The notes under the pieces were generated by a model that had not been told where the DNA came from, searched no databases, and was given only the letters and a program-made list of their open reading frames with translations. Shown here one piece after another: positions 5,916 to 5,984 of a stretch of DNA of 5,984 bases. The DNA is from Acidobacteriota bacterium (GTDB lineage: Bacteria; Acidobacteriota; Terriglobia; UBA7540): contig JAJYNF010000140.1 of NCBI GenBank assembly GCA_021786455.1, positions 1 through 5,984 on the forward strand, in the 5' to 3' direction. A program made the position numbers and the translations under genes. Every line of letters starts with the position of its first letter. Positions within the stretch are counted from its first letter, which is position 1.

Positions 5916-5984
5916 TCAAAAGCTCCTCGTCCAGCGAACCGTCAGCATGTTGGCGCTGAAATTGTTTCCGGTAATGATCTGCTG
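5916..5984 (-). CDS. C-terminal end of a probable outer-membrane beta-barrel protein (5' part outside window)
   Basis: Only 22 codons and a TGA stop lie in the window. The final residues, NNFSANMLTVRWTRSF, alternate polar and hydrophobic side chains and end in phenylalanine, the hallmark of the last strand of an outer-membrane beta-barrel, which the BAM machinery recognises. The stop is 33 bp before the cytochrome ATG, at a spacing that fits one operon. Of the other two frames, one stops early and the third stays open but runs through the cytochrome start in the wrong phase. The family cannot be named: it could be a porin partner of the cytochromes (MtrB/PioB-like or another type) or an unrelated porin. 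Confidence 0.55.
   Translation of the reverse strand, partial: QQIITGNNFSANMLTVRWTRSF

Overview
The window is a compact, GC-rich stretch in which every supported gene lies on the minus strand, so transcription runs from right to left. It looks like part of a respiratory electron-transfer locus of a diderm (Gram-negative-type) bacterium. The signs are several periplasmic c-type cytochromes with Sec signals and, at the right edge, the last residues of what appears to be an outer-membrane beta-barrel. Protein style and gene content fit Acidobacteriota or a similar environmental lineage, but the phylum cannot be fixed from this window.

Layout in transcription order. 5984-5916: C-terminal end of a probable beta-barrel protein. 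5882-5526 and 5416-5072: two related small class I monoheme cytochromes c with signal peptides. 4879-3176: a 567-aa fusion of a nine-heme periplasmic cytochrome domain and a five-helix b-type cytochrome membrane domain, an architecture like CbcL of Geobacter. 3173-1707: a 488-aa NapC/NirT-type protein with three N-terminal membrane helices and six haem-binding motifs, one of them CX3CH, resembling ImcH. It starts 2 nt after the preceding stop codon. Together these four cytochrome genes encode 17 haem-c attachment motifs.

A 205-bp gap (1502-1706) then separates a second unit. It contains two near-identical, inverted Crp/Fnr-type boxes (TGTGA-N6-TCACG) whose centres are 33 bp apart. After it come a radical SAM/SPASM protein of the NirJ/AhbD-like type (1501-362) and, 17 bp downstream, a hemerythrin-like HHE protein (344 to beyond the left edge).

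Working model (inference). The fused b/c cytochrome and the NapC-type cytochrome would both take electrons from the quinol pool at the inner membrane and pass them to periplasmic carriers, possibly the two small cytochromes. A beta-barrel partner could carry them on to the outer surface. No terminal reductase is present in the window. The radical SAM/hemerythrin pair is probably separately controlled by a Crp/Fnr-family regulator that senses redox state, oxygen or nitric oxide. No RNA genes, mobile elements or CRISPR arrays were seen.
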